Shown here one piece after another: positions 1 to 9,146 of a stretch of DNA of 64,000 nt. The stretch spans positions 7,546-71,545 of the forward strand of contig JBMNIG010000023.1 in NCBI GenBank assembly GCA_050950785.1, in the 5' to 3' direction. The translations under genes and the position numbers were made by a program. This DNA comes from JAAYOS01 sp050950785 (GTDB lineage: Bacteria > Bacillota > Clostridia > Oscillospirales > JAAYOS01). The notes under the pieces are model-generated. The model ran no database searches. It worked only from the letters and a program-made list of their open reading frames with translations, and was not told the origin of the DNA. Numbering within the stretch: position 1 is the first letter of the stretch; each line of letters starts with the position of its first letter.

Positions 1-722
1 CGCAGTTTAGCTTCCCTTTTCTTCTCAAACTCGGCGATCTTGCGCTCTAGGGCAGATGTAGACTTTTTTTCTCTCTTGTTGATCTCAACGTCGCCCCTGA
101 GCTCTCTGAGCTCAAGCTCAATACTATCCAGCTCTTCCTGAAGCTTGCACTTGGCTTCGGAAATCTCATAGCTTCTCAGAAATGCCTTAGAAACCTCATT
201 GAGGTCCTCAGCAACTATGAATCCGCCTATAAGCTGGGCTATATTTAGAAATGCCTCATGGGCGTCTCTTTTAGCTTTGTCAAGCTCGTTGCGCTTTTCA
301 AAAAGCTGCTTTGCGTTGGGATGGTCCTCAGGGATCTCATCCTTGGCCGTTCCTTCTCCTCCGTCCCAGCCCAGGAGTTCATCATATTCCCTGTCGATCC
401 TGTCGCGCAACTTGAATAGCTCTTGCATCTCCCTGTGTAGCTTGGGGAGATTTTCAAATGTTTTACGCACGTACTTGGGAGCAATATAATCCAGTGATCT
501 CCCGTAGTACATGGTCTTTCCATCAGTTTGCCTGTATAGCTGCAACAGTGTGCGGCCAAGTGTCGATTTCCCGCATCCGCTCTCGCCAACAAGGCCTAAT
601 GTTTCGCCTTCGTAAATATCAAGAGTAATGTCGTCATTTGCCTTGACAACAAGCTTGTTGCCCTTTAGCGGGAAATACTGTTTTAAGTTGCGAATGCGGA
701 GCAATACCTTTTTATCTTCCAT
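1..722 (-). CDS. oppF: OppF-type peptide ABC transporter ATPase, partial, with helical insert
   Basis: ATP-binding subunit of an oligopeptide/dipeptide importer, cut by the left edge; 240 codons are visible. The ATG at 722 follows AAAGGAGG and overlaps the end of oppD by 11 nt. Residues 1-45 are a normal OppF beginning, and Walker A GESGCGKST lies at 46-54. An ordinary OppF reaches its Q-loop about 50 residues later. Here residues about 85-240 are instead Lys/Glu/Leu-rich and look helical or coiled-coil, for example HREMQELFKLRDRIDREYDE (97-116) and KCKLQEELDSIELELRELRG (191-210). No Q-loop, signature or Walker B is reached before the edge. The neighbours and the Walker A context make an Opp/Dpp ATPase secure. 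The role of the insert is unknown. Confidence 0.85.
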   Translation of the reverse strand, partial: MEDKKVLLRIRNLKQYFPLKGNKLVVKANDDITLDIYEGETLGLVGESGCGKSTLGRTLLQLYRQTDGKTMYYGRSLDYIAPKYVRKTFENLPKLHREMQELFKLRDRIDREYDELLGWDGGEGTAKDEIPEDHPNAKQLFEKRNELDKAKRDAHEAFLNIAQLIGGFIVAEDLNEVSKAFLRSYEISEAKCKLQEELDSIELELRELRGDVEINKREKKSTSALERKIAEFEKKREAKL

Positions 723-1703
723 GTTGGCGCTCCTCCTTTAACGGATAAAAACAGCGGACCTGCTGGTTCTCCGTCACATGAACCAAATCGGGCTCTTCGT
801 TTTTACAACGCTCGGTTGCATATTTGCACCTCGGCGCAAACTTGCAGCCCTTAGGAAGGTCCAATGGATGGGGAACCGATCCCGGAATTGCATCCAATCT
901 CTCGCCGCTCTTCGTATCAAGGCGGGGGATGGACATCATCAGGCCCTCAGTGTATGGGTGCGAATAGTCACTTGCTGTAAATATTGTGCGAACAGGTGCC
1001 TTTTCAACGATCTGTCCGCTGTACATGACCGCAACTTCATCCGCCATCTGGTTGATTACGCCAAGGTCATGTGTGATAAACAGTATTGATGTGCCCTTTT
1101 CTTTCTTCAGATCGTTCATCAGCTTAAGGATCTGAGCCTGAATAGTAACGTCAAGGGCAGTGGTTGGTTCATCAGCAATCAACAGGCTTGGTCTGCATGC
1201 AAGGGCCATTGCTATCATGACGCGCTGACGCATTCCACCGGAGAGCTGATGGGATACTGCTTTACTACATCTTCCGGATTTGGGATCTGTACGTCAGCAA
1301 GCATTTTAACAGCCTCTTTTGCAGCCTGCTTTTTTGTCATGTTTTGGTGAACCATGAATGTTTCGGATATTTGACGTTCAATTGTAAACACCGGGTTGAG
1401 ACTTGTCATTGGTTCCTGGAATATGACAGAAATCTCGTTTCCGCGTATTTTGTACATATCATTTATCGATATCTTGGTAAGGTCTTGTCCGTTGAACAGG
1501 ATCTCTCCGCTGTCAATGTATCCGTTTCCGTCCAACAGACGCAAAATGCTCATTGCAGATACCGACTTGCCGCATCCGCTCTCGCCAACAAGGCCCAGAG
1601 TTTTGCCCGCTTCAACGGAGTAGGATACGCCATTGACAGCTTTGACGATACCGCGTTTAGTTTTGAAATATGTGTGCAGGTCTTTGATTTCTAACAAAGC
1701 CAC
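712..1703 (-). pseudogene. oppD: OppD-type peptide ABC transporter ATPase, interrupted by a 1-nt frameshift
   Basis: Partner ATPase to OppF, powering peptide import on the cytoplasmic face. GTG start at 1703 is preceded by AAGGAGG at 1711-1718. The first frame carries Walker A GESGCGKS and the Q-loop region IFQEPMTSLNP, then runs into KQYPISSPVECVSAS. A second frame resumes with MRQRVMIAMALACRP, Walker B and switch LLIADEPTTALD, and the OppD C-terminal Cys-containing oligopeptide domain. Adding one C to the coding-strand CCC at about 1248 restores KQYPHQLSGGMRQRVM, the expected ABC signature. Everything else looks intact, so this is either a sequencing error in a homopolymer or a very recent mutation. 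As written, the protein would stop before its signature motif and could not hydrolyse ATP. Confidence 0.85.
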
Positions 1704-1716
1704 TTCGTATCCCTCC

Positions 1717-3528
1717 TTATCGTTCGCCGGCCTTCGGATCGACGGCATCCCTAAGCGCGTCGCCGACTACGTTTATACATATGGTTGCTATGCTGAGGAA
1801 GAGGGCAGGGAAGACCCATCTCCACCAGTAATCTTGAAGAACGGTAGTACTGATACTTGCCGTGAGCATATTTCCCCATGTCGGGCTTGGTTCTGTAACA
1901 CCAAATCCTAGGAAGCTCAGAGATGACTCTGTCAACATGCTCGTTGCAAAGCTCAATGTAAGGTTTACCAAAGCTACTGTGATCACATTGGGCAGTATAT
2001 GCCGGAAAATGATCTTGACTTCTTTGATACCGATAGCCTTTGCCGCTGTTACGAATTCCTGTTCACGCGCCGATAGCATCTGTGCACGGACCAGTCTCGC
2101 AATTCCCGGCCAGCTCAAAACACCTAATATTACCATTATCATAAATATTCGGCCGGTCTCAGGTATCTTGTTGCCAATCAGGTAGGAGAGGATCATTGCT
2201 AATGGTAGGAATGGCAATCCACCAACGATTTCTGCCATACGCATCAGGACCATGTCTATCTTCCCACCGTAGTAGCCGGAGAAGCCTCCTATGATAATGC
2301 CCAGGATTCCCGAAATAATGACCGATATGGCGCCGATCGTCAATGTTATCCTGCCACCGGTCAACAGACGGAGAAATACGTTTCGTCCGTACTGGTCGGT
2401 TCCCATTAGATAGCCTTTGAGTCCCCAGGTATATACCTTACCGTTACTGTCGATGGCATAGTTTTGATAATAGTTTGAGTAGACCTTTTCAATATTGGAC
2501 ATCTTTGGAGCATTGGCCTGTCCGTGGTTGTTCTGACCCCAGGATACAACAGTACCGTCGTTTAGCAGTACGGTAAAGTGTCCACGTCCCGCAGCGATCT
2601 GCTTGACGTTGCCTTGTACGCCTTCAGGAATAACATCCTCTTGGAAGGGGAATGAGCCCCAAAGGTATATATGGCCGTCGTCTGTGAGAACTGCTGCAGT
2701 TTTGTCGGTAGAGACAACATCAATGGCCCGTCCTTGCGCCTCTTCAGGCACTGCGTTGAAAGGAGTCTCTTTATTTGTCATGCAGACGACTTGTCCGTCA
2801 TTTGTAACGGCAAGCGCTGTAGTTGTATTCAATGTAAATTTCTTTATGTTACCCTGATATGGGCCGGGTGAAATGCTGATAATGTTTTGATTTCCCCATA
2901 TATATATTCTGCCGTCAGAGTCAAGCGCGACCGAAACCTGATGTCCTGCATCGATCTGAACGATGTCCGCATCCTGCGCGTCCTGCGGAATCTTGTCAAG
3001 ATTTAGCCTGTCATAACCCCATGTGTACATCGTGTTGTCTTCTGTCAACACAAGTATGTGGTCAAGTCCGGTGGCAACCTGAGCGATCTTACCCATGCCT
3101 CTAGGCATTGCTTTCAGTTTGTCCGTTAGTGTTCCCCAAAGATAGAGGTTCCCGTTTTTGTCTATTCCCGCGCCGAAAGTCGATCCGCCGTCAATTTGCT
3201 TAGCATTATTTTTCAGCGCGCCGGGAACTTTCATAAAGTTGAATGCGGGTCTTATATTCTGCTGTGTTGCGTCTTGATAGTTTTTATCCAATGGTAATAG
3301 GGCTGACCCTAGGAAGCATGTGATAAATATTATCGCAAATAAGACCATGCCCACTATGGCAAGACGTCTTGATAAAAAGTTTTTAATAATCGTGCGCATG
3401 GGACTTTGCATCTGCTCCTCCTCAAGAAGGGAGAGCTGTTGTTTTGGTTCCAACCCAAACATTCTGCGGAGCATTTCCTTAAAGGAGGATCCGTATGAAC
3501 TTTTTTTCTTAGTATCTTTTTCAGACAT
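1717..3528 (-). CDS. oppC: OppC-type peptide permease with an inserted seven-repeat RCC1-like propeller
   Basis: Membrane permease of the peptide importer, 603 aa where about 300-350 is usual. ATG at 3528 follows GGAGGTACC. The order is: cytoplasmic N-terminus (1-54), TM1 (about 56-78), a short linker, residues about 108-372 with seven RCC1-type units, then the canonical OppC loop GTDQYGRNVF (376-385). TM2-6 follow, with the EAA coupling loop around EFVTAAKAIGIKEVKIIFRH. The repeats end in LYLWG, MYTWG, IYIWG, a degenerate VVCMT, IYLWG, VVSWG and VYTWG. In OppC topology the TM1-TM2 loop faces outward, so the propeller should sit outside the cell next to the substrate entrance. There is no stop or frame change across the junctions. 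The fusion is seen directly; its role in docking, ligand binding or gating is inference. Confidence 0.93.
   Translation of the reverse strand: MSEKDTKKKSSYGSSFKEMLRRMFGLEPKQQLSLLEEEQMQSPMRTIIKNFLSRRLAIVGMVLFAIIFITCFLGSALLPLDKNYQDATQQNIRPAFNFMKVPGALKNNAKQIDGGSTFGAGIDKNGNLYLWGTLTDKLKAMPRGMGKIAQVATGLDHILVLTEDNTMYTWGYDRLNLDKIPQDAQDADIVQIDAGHQVSVALDSDGRIYIWGNQNIISISPGPYQGNIKKFTLNTTTALAVTNDGQVVCMTNKETPFNAVPEEAQGRAIDVVSTDKTAAVLTDDGHIYLWGSFPFQEDVIPEGVQGNVKQIAAGRGHFTVLLNDGTVVSWGQNNHGQANAPKMSNIEKVYSNYYQNYAIDSNGKVYTWGLKGYLMGTDQYGRNVFLRLLTGGRITLTIGAISVIISGILGIIIGGFSGYYGGKIDMVLMRMAEIVGGLPFLPLAMILSYLIGNKIPETGRIFMIMVILGVLSWPGIARLVRAQMLSAREQEFVTAAKAIGIKEVKIIFRHILPNVITVALVNLTLSFATSMLTESSLSFLGFGVTEPSPTWGNMLTASISTTVLQDYWWRWVFPALFLSIATICINVVGDALRDAVDPKAGER
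2413..3207 (-). repeat. Seven RCC1-like repeats encoded inside oppC
   Basis: Coding repeats of about 35-48 residues with the shape (I/V)xxGxxHxxALxxDGxxYxWG. The unit ends are at residues about 132, 171, 212, 251, 291, 331 and 369 of OppC. The fourth has lost the aromatic-Trp-Gly end. Seven units match the seven blades of a closed RCC1 propeller, so the insert is probably a complete domain and not a fragment. Confidence 0.85.
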
Positions 3529-3539
3529 GTCGGTACCTC

Positions 3540-4523
3540 CTAAGACAATTTGACACGCGGGTCAACCAGAACATATGCAAGATCCATGATCAGGTAACCG
3601 GCTAATGATAAAACTACGTAGAACATTTGCATTGCAAGAACGACCATAAAGTCCTGCTGCATCAGTGAGTTTAACATGATCCTTCCCATTCCGGGATAGA
3701 GGAAGATGTTTTCAATAACTACTGAACCACTGAAAATGCTGATAAACCAGCTTATGAGTATGGTCATAAAAGGTATCATGGCGTTTCTGAAGGCGTGCGA
3801 ATAGATAACGACCTTTTCACGAAGTCCTTTTGCGCGAGCTGTACGGATATAGTCCATTGTTAGTGTATCGATCATGGTTGCACGGACATATCGAACTATT
3901 CCTGCCAAGCTGCTGAACACCATCGCTGTCACAGGCAGTACAAGATAATACGCTCTGTCAAGGATGTACGCCCAACCTTCCAGCGTAACGCCGGGTGAGC
4001 TAACACCACTTATCGGGAACAGTCTTATCTTGACTGCAAACACGAATATAAACAATATTGCAATAATAAAGCCTGGCAAGCTATAGCCAATTATCGTCAG
4101 CACCTGTGTAACACTGTCAAACAGTGACCCTTTGCGAACGGCTGTAGCAATTCCAAGTGGTATCGTAATAATAAACACAAAAACCAATGATACTATATTT
4201 AGTATGATCGTGTTTTTCATTGGAGCCTTTATCACTTCTACAACTTTTTGCTTGTAGACACTGGAAAATCCAAACTCACCACGAAGCATATTGCTCATCC
4301 AAGAGATGTATTGAACGTAAATTGGTTTGTCCAGACCTAGCTGTTCCCGCATATCCTGGTACATCTTATCGTACAGTTCAGGATCCATCGTCTCTCTGCT
4401 CCCCTCGAGCATCATGCGGGCGGGGTCTCCTGGCAAGCTTTTATAAATACCAAACATTAAAATAGAGAGTATAAAAAATACAAAAATTATATAAAGCAAT
4501 CGGCGAAATATATATTTTATCAA
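3540..4523 (-). CDS. oppB: OppB-type peptide ABC transporter permease
   Basis: Second membrane subunit of the peptide importer, 327 aa, normal length. It has an N-terminal TM helix (about 8-28) followed by the OppB-typical SLPGDPARMML and the large outward loop with LGLDKPIYVQYISWMSNMLRGEFG. Five further TM helices follow. The EAA loop is at about residues 213-240 (DYIRTARAKGLREKVVIYSH), which contacts the OppD/OppF helical domains. Start is a TTG at 4523 with an AAAGGGGTGAG ribosome site. It lies 11 nt upstream of oppC, so the two are surely co-transcribed. Unlike OppC it has no extra domain. Confidence 0.93.
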   Translation of the reverse strand: MIKYIFRRLLYIIFVFFILSILMFGIYKSLPGDPARMMLEGSRETMDPELYDKMYQDMREQLGLDKPIYVQYISWMSNMLRGEFGFSSVYKQKVVEVIKAPMKNTIILNIVSLVFVFIITIPLGIATAVRKGSLFDSVTQVLTIIGYSLPGFIIAILFIFVFAVKIRLFPISGVSSPGVTLEGWAYILDRAYYLVLPVTAMVFSSLAGIVRYVRATMIDTLTMDYIRTARAKGLREKVVIYSHAFRNAMIPFMTILISWFISIFSGSVVIENIFLYPGMGRIMLNSLMQQDFMVVLAMQMFYVVLSLAGYLIMDLAYVLVDPRVKLS

Positions 4524-4706
4524 GGCTGACTCACCCCTTTGTGTTTTGCAGAGTATGGAAACAGAGAAACTCCATTATCCTCCGGGTCAAGTAAATCATG
4601 CAGATCTCGTTTTCATGAAATGGAACAGCGTACAAAGGTTATGATATGCAATATAGCTCAAAAAAGTACATCCGCTGTCTAAACTCGAGAAATGCTTAAG
4701 CTTCTG

Positions 4707-4758
4707 ATGAGGAAAAAGGGTATACAAGCCCCTTTGCGTTGTACACCCTTATCCTCAT
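4707..4758 (-). terminator. Intercistronic hairpin between oppA and oppB
   Basis: An imperfect inverted repeat (ATGAGG..AGGGT..ACAA against TTGT..ACCCT..CCTCAT) with a T-rich stretch inside one arm lies in the 285-nt gap after oppA. It probably lets only part of the transcription pass into oppBCDF, as is common where the binding protein is needed in excess, or protects the oppA 3' end. Confidence 0.55.
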
Positions 4759-4808
4759 TATCTCTATGGCTACTAATAAGTCTCTAGCCACTCCATAAGG
4801 AGTACTAT

Positions 4809-6803
4809 TTACTCGGTGACGTAGGCTCTCAGGATCGCGTACTCAAATCCCCACAGTGAGGATGGTGTGTAGTTCTGGAGCCTGTCGCTGTAGAATACGT
4901 GGTAGTCGTCAGAGTACAGCGGAATGTCAGGTAGCAGGTAGTTCCAGCGCTTCTGGAATTCAAGCCACTTCTGGGAGAATGCTTCTGTGTCACCAGGCTC
5001 GGTTCTTGCCATTTCATGAGCAAGTCTGTCGAGCTCATCATCAGCGATGAAGTTGGTGTTATAGGTTCCGCCGTAGGTTGCGAGATCCTTGTTGTAGTAG
5101 TATTCAGGATACTGAATCGGGTTGAACCCTGTTCCAAGGTTGAACATGTGGGTTGTGAGCTCGTCAACATCCTGGTAGTAGTTGTCAAGCAACTCAGCAA
5201 ACTGAACTGTTGTACCGACAATCTTCATGCCGATTTCTTCAACGGCAGGTACCAGCATTGCGTTCAGCAAGTCGGATACCGGATTGTCAGGTGTGTTCAT
5301 CCACTGAATTTCGAGAGGCATCAAAGTGCCATCATCAAGTTTCTTGTGGCGTAGTCCGGTGCCGGAGTAAGGATTGCCGTTTGCATCAAGTGTCCAGCCG
5401 CCGCTTTCAAGAACCTCAATAGCCTTATCTTTATTGTATGTGTACTGAGTAAGCTCAGTCTCAAGAGCATCCTTGTTTGCTGCGTATTCCCACTGTGCCT
5501 GGCCATAGTATCCGTTAACGACTATAGCAAAGCCCTGTGAGTACTGACGTGCAAACTCGTCGCGGTCGAGCATCCAAGCAATAGCCTGGCGTACTTCAAC
5601 AAACTGTGTCGGACCATGGTTACATGCAAATGCAATCTTGCCATAGCCGTGACGTGGATAGTGCGAATAGCTAAATCCGCCCTTCTCGACCAAGTCGAGA
5701 CCTGTGTTGATGGATGTTCCTCCGGACTGCTCTCCGCCAATGTCGATCTGGCCTGTTGCAAGTTCATCAAACTCGGTTGAACTTGATGTGAGTTTGTAAA
5801 CAAGGGTCTTGATTTTTGCTTTTGCTCCGTCATAATCGCCGAGATACAGCGGGTTTGCTTCGATAATGGCCTGGCTGCTCTCAGGATCATAGGAAACAAA
5901 TTGATAAGGTCCACTTGTTACAGTTGGATTGTAACGGTATCCATCAGAGTTTTCACCAAGAAATGCTTTCTGAAGTGCCTCAACTGTGAAGCCTTCTCCA
6001 AAGTAAGCGCCGTTTCCATCGTCCTTAACTTCAACGCCTGGAAGAAGTACGTGCAATGGTGCGGGACCAACTGATGCCATGGTGATATCATGGAAATAAG
6101 GCAGATTCTCTGGATCGATGGTTACGGAGAACTCATATTCACCAAGAAGTCTTACGCCGGTAAATACATCGCTCTCACCAGTGTTGTATGCCTTATATCC
6201 GACATAGTCAGTACCGGTAGCTGTCTGAGCGTTGTCAACCTGCTTGAACTCATCGGATGCATAAATCAGAAGGGATCCGACATAGTCTTTGGCAGTGATT
6301 TTTGTACCGTCATTGTAAGTAAGGTTGTCATAAATGACAAAACGATAGGTTTTGCTACCGTCAGCATTATCAATTCCTTCCCACTCTTTTACGGTAATGG
6401 GATCGAATATGTACATGCCTTCCTTAGTAAATGCGAGTGTGCTGTAGCCACCAAGCAGGATTTTGATCTCTGCGTTAGTTGCACTGTTGGTCCAACCGCT
6501 GACAAAGTCACCGTTAAGCTGGGTCGTTGAACCTTGGATAATCTGTCCTACAGGCTCATAAGGAGTAATCTGAGAAAGGATTTCCTCCTGGGTCATGTCC
6601 TGAAGTACTTCTGCTCCCAGGTGGGACAGATCGTATACAGGGCCTGTTGGTTCTTCGGTTTCGTCTGGGGTTTCTTCCCCTGGGGTGGTCGCTGGTGTTG
6701 GCGATTCGGTATCTACATCGCCTTGAGACACGCCACCGTCGCCGCAGGATGCAAATGCCAAAATCATCATCACTGCAAGCAGTAGAGACAATAATCTCTT
6801 CAT
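4809..6803 (-). CDS. oppA: Peptide-binding lipoprotein of the Opp importer (family 5 SBP)
   Basis: Extracellular solute-binding protein, family 5, 664 aa, anchored as a lipoprotein. The signal peptide MKRLLSLLLAVMMILAFASC ends in a lipobox with Cys20, followed by an acidic Pro/Thr-rich linker (about 21-55). The body shows family-5 features: FDPITVKEWEGIDNADGSKT, YRFVIYDNLTYNDGTKITAKD (the usual 'lrd..wsDGtpvtA.D' segment) and a C-terminal EFQKRWNYLLPDIPLYSDDY. Start ATG at 6803 has AGGAGG. It is the first gene of the operon with a strong promoter upstream. Substrate is probably oligopeptides, but family 5 also takes nickel, haem and sugars, so specificity is open. It should deliver ligand to the OppB/OppC pair, that is, next to the OppC propeller. 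Confidence 0.92.
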   Translation of the reverse strand: MKRLLSLLLAVMMILAFASCGDGGVSQGDVDTESPTPATTPGEETPDETEEPTGPVYDLSHLGAEVLQDMTQEEILSQITPYEPVGQIIQGSTTQLNGDFVSGWTNSATNAEIKILLGGYSTLAFTKEGMYIFDPITVKEWEGIDNADGSKTYRFVIYDNLTYNDGTKITAKDYVGSLLIYASDEFKQVDNAQTATGTDYVGYKAYNTGESDVFTGVRLLGEYEFSVTIDPENLPYFHDITMASVGPAPLHVLLPGVEVKDDGNGAYFGEGFTVEALQKAFLGENSDGYRYNPTVTSGPYQFVSYDPESSQAIIEANPLYLGDYDGAKAKIKTLVYKLTSSSTEFDELATGQIDIGGEQSGGTSINTGLDLVEKGGFSYSHYPRHGYGKIAFACNHGPTQFVEVRQAIAWMLDRDEFARQYSQGFAIVVNGYYGQAQWEYAANKDALETELTQYTYNKDKAIEVLESGGWTLDANGNPYSGTGLRHKKLDDGTLMPLEIQWMNTPDNPVSDLLNAMLVPAVEEIGMKIVGTTVQFAELLDNYYQDVDELTTHMFNLGTGFNPIQYPEYYYNKDLATYGGTYNTNFIADDELDRLAHEMARTEPGDTEAFSQKWLEFQKRWNYLLPDIPLYSDDYHVFYSDRLQNYTPSSLWGFEYAILRAYVTE

Positions 6804-6933
6804 TTACGAATAACCTCCTAACATAATTCATTCGTTGTCCGGCTGGTTGCCGGTAATAGATTCAATGCGAATTCGGCTATAGCCCTCACCGGATATCGCT
6901 TTGAAAACGAATTTTTTGTATTATAACACAAGC

Positions 6934-6962
6934 ATTATAGTTTCGCAAGACTTCAACGTCAA
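6934..6962 (-). promoter_or_regulatory. Sigma-A promoter for the opp operon
   Basis: On the minus strand, TTGACG (6962-6957) is followed after exactly 17 nt by TATAAT (6939-6934), about 130 nt before the oppA start codon. The rest of the 6804-7185 gap is AT-rich; I see no gene or riboswitch in it. Confidence 0.75.
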
Positions 6963-7185
6963 TTTCCTACTTTAATTTTTTCCCTGTGTTTAGCGGGAAA
7001 TAGATAACATGTTGCTTAAATGATACATAAATGTGATAAATTGTTTGTCGTATCCTGTCGGACTTTATCAAAGAAGCAAAATGCTATGTCGAATAAAGGG
7101 CGAATCATTAGTTAACCTGCCGAATGCTGTAAAATCGAGCCAAATTTTAAAAGCCTCTAATTGGCAACAAATTAGCAACGAAAAA

Positions 7186-7222
7186 TTATATTGAGCCGAC
7201 ATTTATATTAATGTCGGCTCAA
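7186..7222 (-). terminator. Terminator after ftsH
   Basis: Perfect 13-bp inverted repeat TTGAGCCGACATT / AATGTCGGCTCAA (7191-7203, 7210-7222) with a 6-nt loop and an ATTTTT tail on the minus strand. A partial third copy, AGTCGGCTCAAA, lies directly beside it at 7223-7234. Confidence 0.85.
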
Positions 7223-7254
7223 AGTCGGCTCAAAAATTGGTTGATCGCTATTTA

Positions 7255-9129
7255 TCAAAAGTTGGGCAGTGTGTACTCCTCGTACTCATCGATGTCAGAA
7301 AAGGATCCTGTTTCGAAGAATCTTTCAAATGTATCTGAATCCATAGTCTCATGCTCAAGGAGGTATTCCGCAACTGAATGCAGCTTTTCGATCTCCCGGG
7401 TCAGAATTTCCTTACAACGTTCGTATGCGCTGTCGATAATGCGTTTTATTTCGCTGTCGATCTTAGAAGCAACGCTTTCCGAGTAGTTTCTGGTCGAGGC
7501 AAAGTCCCTGCCCAAGAAAACTTCGTCATGTTCCGAACCAAAAGCTATTGGTCCCAACTCATCACTCATACCGTAGCGTGTGACCATCTTACGGGCTATC
7601 TCTGTGGCGCGCTGGATGTCATTTGACGCGCCGCTTGAAATATCATCCAAAACTAATTTCTCAGCAACGCGGCCGCCTAGGAGGCTGACAATACGCTCGA
7701 ACATTTCGCTTTTGGACATGAAAAACTTATCCTCATTTGGCAGTGAAATCGTCATTCCGCCGGCTGCACCACGTGGAATAATCGAAATCTGGTGAACGGG
7801 ATCGTGATGCTCCAGGTTTTTCATTACGATAGCATGACCGCTCTCGTGATAGGCGGTGAGTTTTCTCTCCTTATCGGAGATGACCCGGCTTTTCTTTGCC
7901 GGACCGGCAATGACCTTGATCATCGCCTCTTCGATGTCTTCCATTTTTATGACCTTGCGGCCCTGCCTTACAGCAAGAAGGGCGGCCTCATTGAGAAGAT
8001 TCTCAAGGTCGGCGGGGGAGAAGCCCCCGGTCGTCTTTGCAACTATTCCAAGGTTTACGCCTGCATCAAGCGGTTTACCGCGGGAATGTATTTTTAGGAC
8101 TGCTTCACGTCCGCGAACATCGGGCAACCCTACATATACCTGACGGTCAAAGCGGCCCGGACGCAACAGAGCCGGATCCAGGATATCCTGCCGATTGGTG
8201 GCAGCCATAATAATGACGCCTTCATTATTTCCGAAACCGTCCATCTCCACCAACAGCTGGTTTAGTGTCTGTTCACGTTCGTCGTGGCCGCCGCCCATGC
8301 CGGCTCCACGCTGGCGTCCAACAGCATCGATTTCATCAATGAAGATGATTGATGGTGCAACCTTTTTAGCCTGCTCAAACAGGTCACGTACTCTCGAAGC
8401 ACCAACACCTACGTACAACTCAACAAAGTCCGAACCGGATATAGAGAGGAACTGAACGCCCGCTTCTCCTGCCACAGCCTTTGCCAGATAGGTCTTTCCG
8501 GTTCCGGGAGGTCCCACAAGAAGGACTCCCTTTGGGATACGCGCTCCGATCTCTATAAAGCGCTTTGGATTCTTCAGAAAATCAACGATTTCCTGAAGCT
8601 CATATTTTTCTTCTTCCGCGCCGGCAACATCGGCAAAGGTCACCTTCTTTTTCTCGTCGGTTCCAAGCCTGGTTCGGGCACGGCCAAACTTCATGGCGGT
8701 GTTTGCGCCGCCACCGCCGCCAACGCCGCTTCGGTTAAACAGAAAATACCACAGCAAAACAAATATGACTATTACAACAAGGTAGGGGACAAACATCATC
8801 CACCATGGTGTTTCAAAACCCTCGATGTAATTGGCATATCTTATTTTGCCGGCGTCCAGTTGATTGCGTATCGTTTCTCCCAGATCTTCCACAAAAATGG
8901 ACATGTATGGGATCGTATACTGAATTACAGTCTCGTCATCGAGCCTGGCCGTTAGCACATTTCCCTCAATCGTATACTCGATGACCCTGCCTTCCTTAAA
9001 AAAACGGTATACATCCGAATACGGAGGCTCCACAGGCTTTGCCGACTGGTACAGCATATAGATCGTAGCCAGAAGGATGCCGATAACAAGGATGTAAAAA
9101 CCGATATCCTTCAGATTAAGCTTTTTCAA
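7255..9129 (-). CDS. ftsH: ATP-dependent zinc metalloprotease FtsH
   Basis: Membrane-bound AAA+ protease that extracts and degrades membrane and short-lived cytosolic proteins; 624 aa, usual length. TM1 about 10-27, extracytoplasmic FtsH_ext domain (30-110), TM2 about 112-130, then a Gly-rich linker. Walker A GPPGTGKT at 206-213, Walker B IIFIDEID at 261-268, SRH arginines in LLRPGRFDRQ (321-330), and the zinc site HESGH at 428-432. The start is TTG at 9129 with GGAAGTG upstream. It lies 17 nt downstream of hpt; the tilS-hpt-ftsH order is conserved in Firmicutes. Confidence 0.97.
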   Translation of the reverse strand: MKKLNLKDIGFYILVIGILLATIYMLYQSAKPVEPPYSDVYRFFKEGRVIEYTIEGNVLTARLDDETVIQYTIPYMSIFVEDLGETIRNQLDAGKIRYANYIEGFETPWWMMFVPYLVVIVIFVLLWYFLFNRSGVGGGGGANTAMKFGRARTRLGTDEKKKVTFADVAGAEEEKYELQEIVDFLKNPKRFIEIGARIPKGVLLVGPPGTGKTYLAKAVAGEAGVQFLSISGSDFVELYVGVGASRVRDLFEQAKKVAPSIIFIDEIDAVGRQRGAGMGGGHDEREQTLNQLLVEMDGFGNNEGVIIMAATNRQDILDPALLRPGRFDRQVYVGLPDVRGREAVLKIHSRGKPLDAGVNLGIVAKTTGGFSPADLENLLNEAALLAVRQGRKVIKMEDIEEAMIKVIAGPAKKSRVISDKERKLTAYHESGHAIVMKNLEHHDPVHQISIIPRGAAGGMTISLPNEDKFFMSKSEMFERIVSLLGGRVAEKLVLDDISSGASNDIQRATEIARKMVTRYGMSDELGPIAFGSEHDEVFLGRDFASTRNYSESVASKIDSEIKRIIDSAYERCKEILTREIEKLHSVAEYLLEHETMDSDTFERFFETGSFSDIDEYEEYTLPNF

Positions 9130-9146
9130 TAACGTTCACTTCCTTC

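Noticed and set aside
245..592. 115-aa minus-strand protein starting MLARADAGN
   Set aside because: It is an alternate-frame shadow of the oppF Walker A region; the true frame is open to the window edge.
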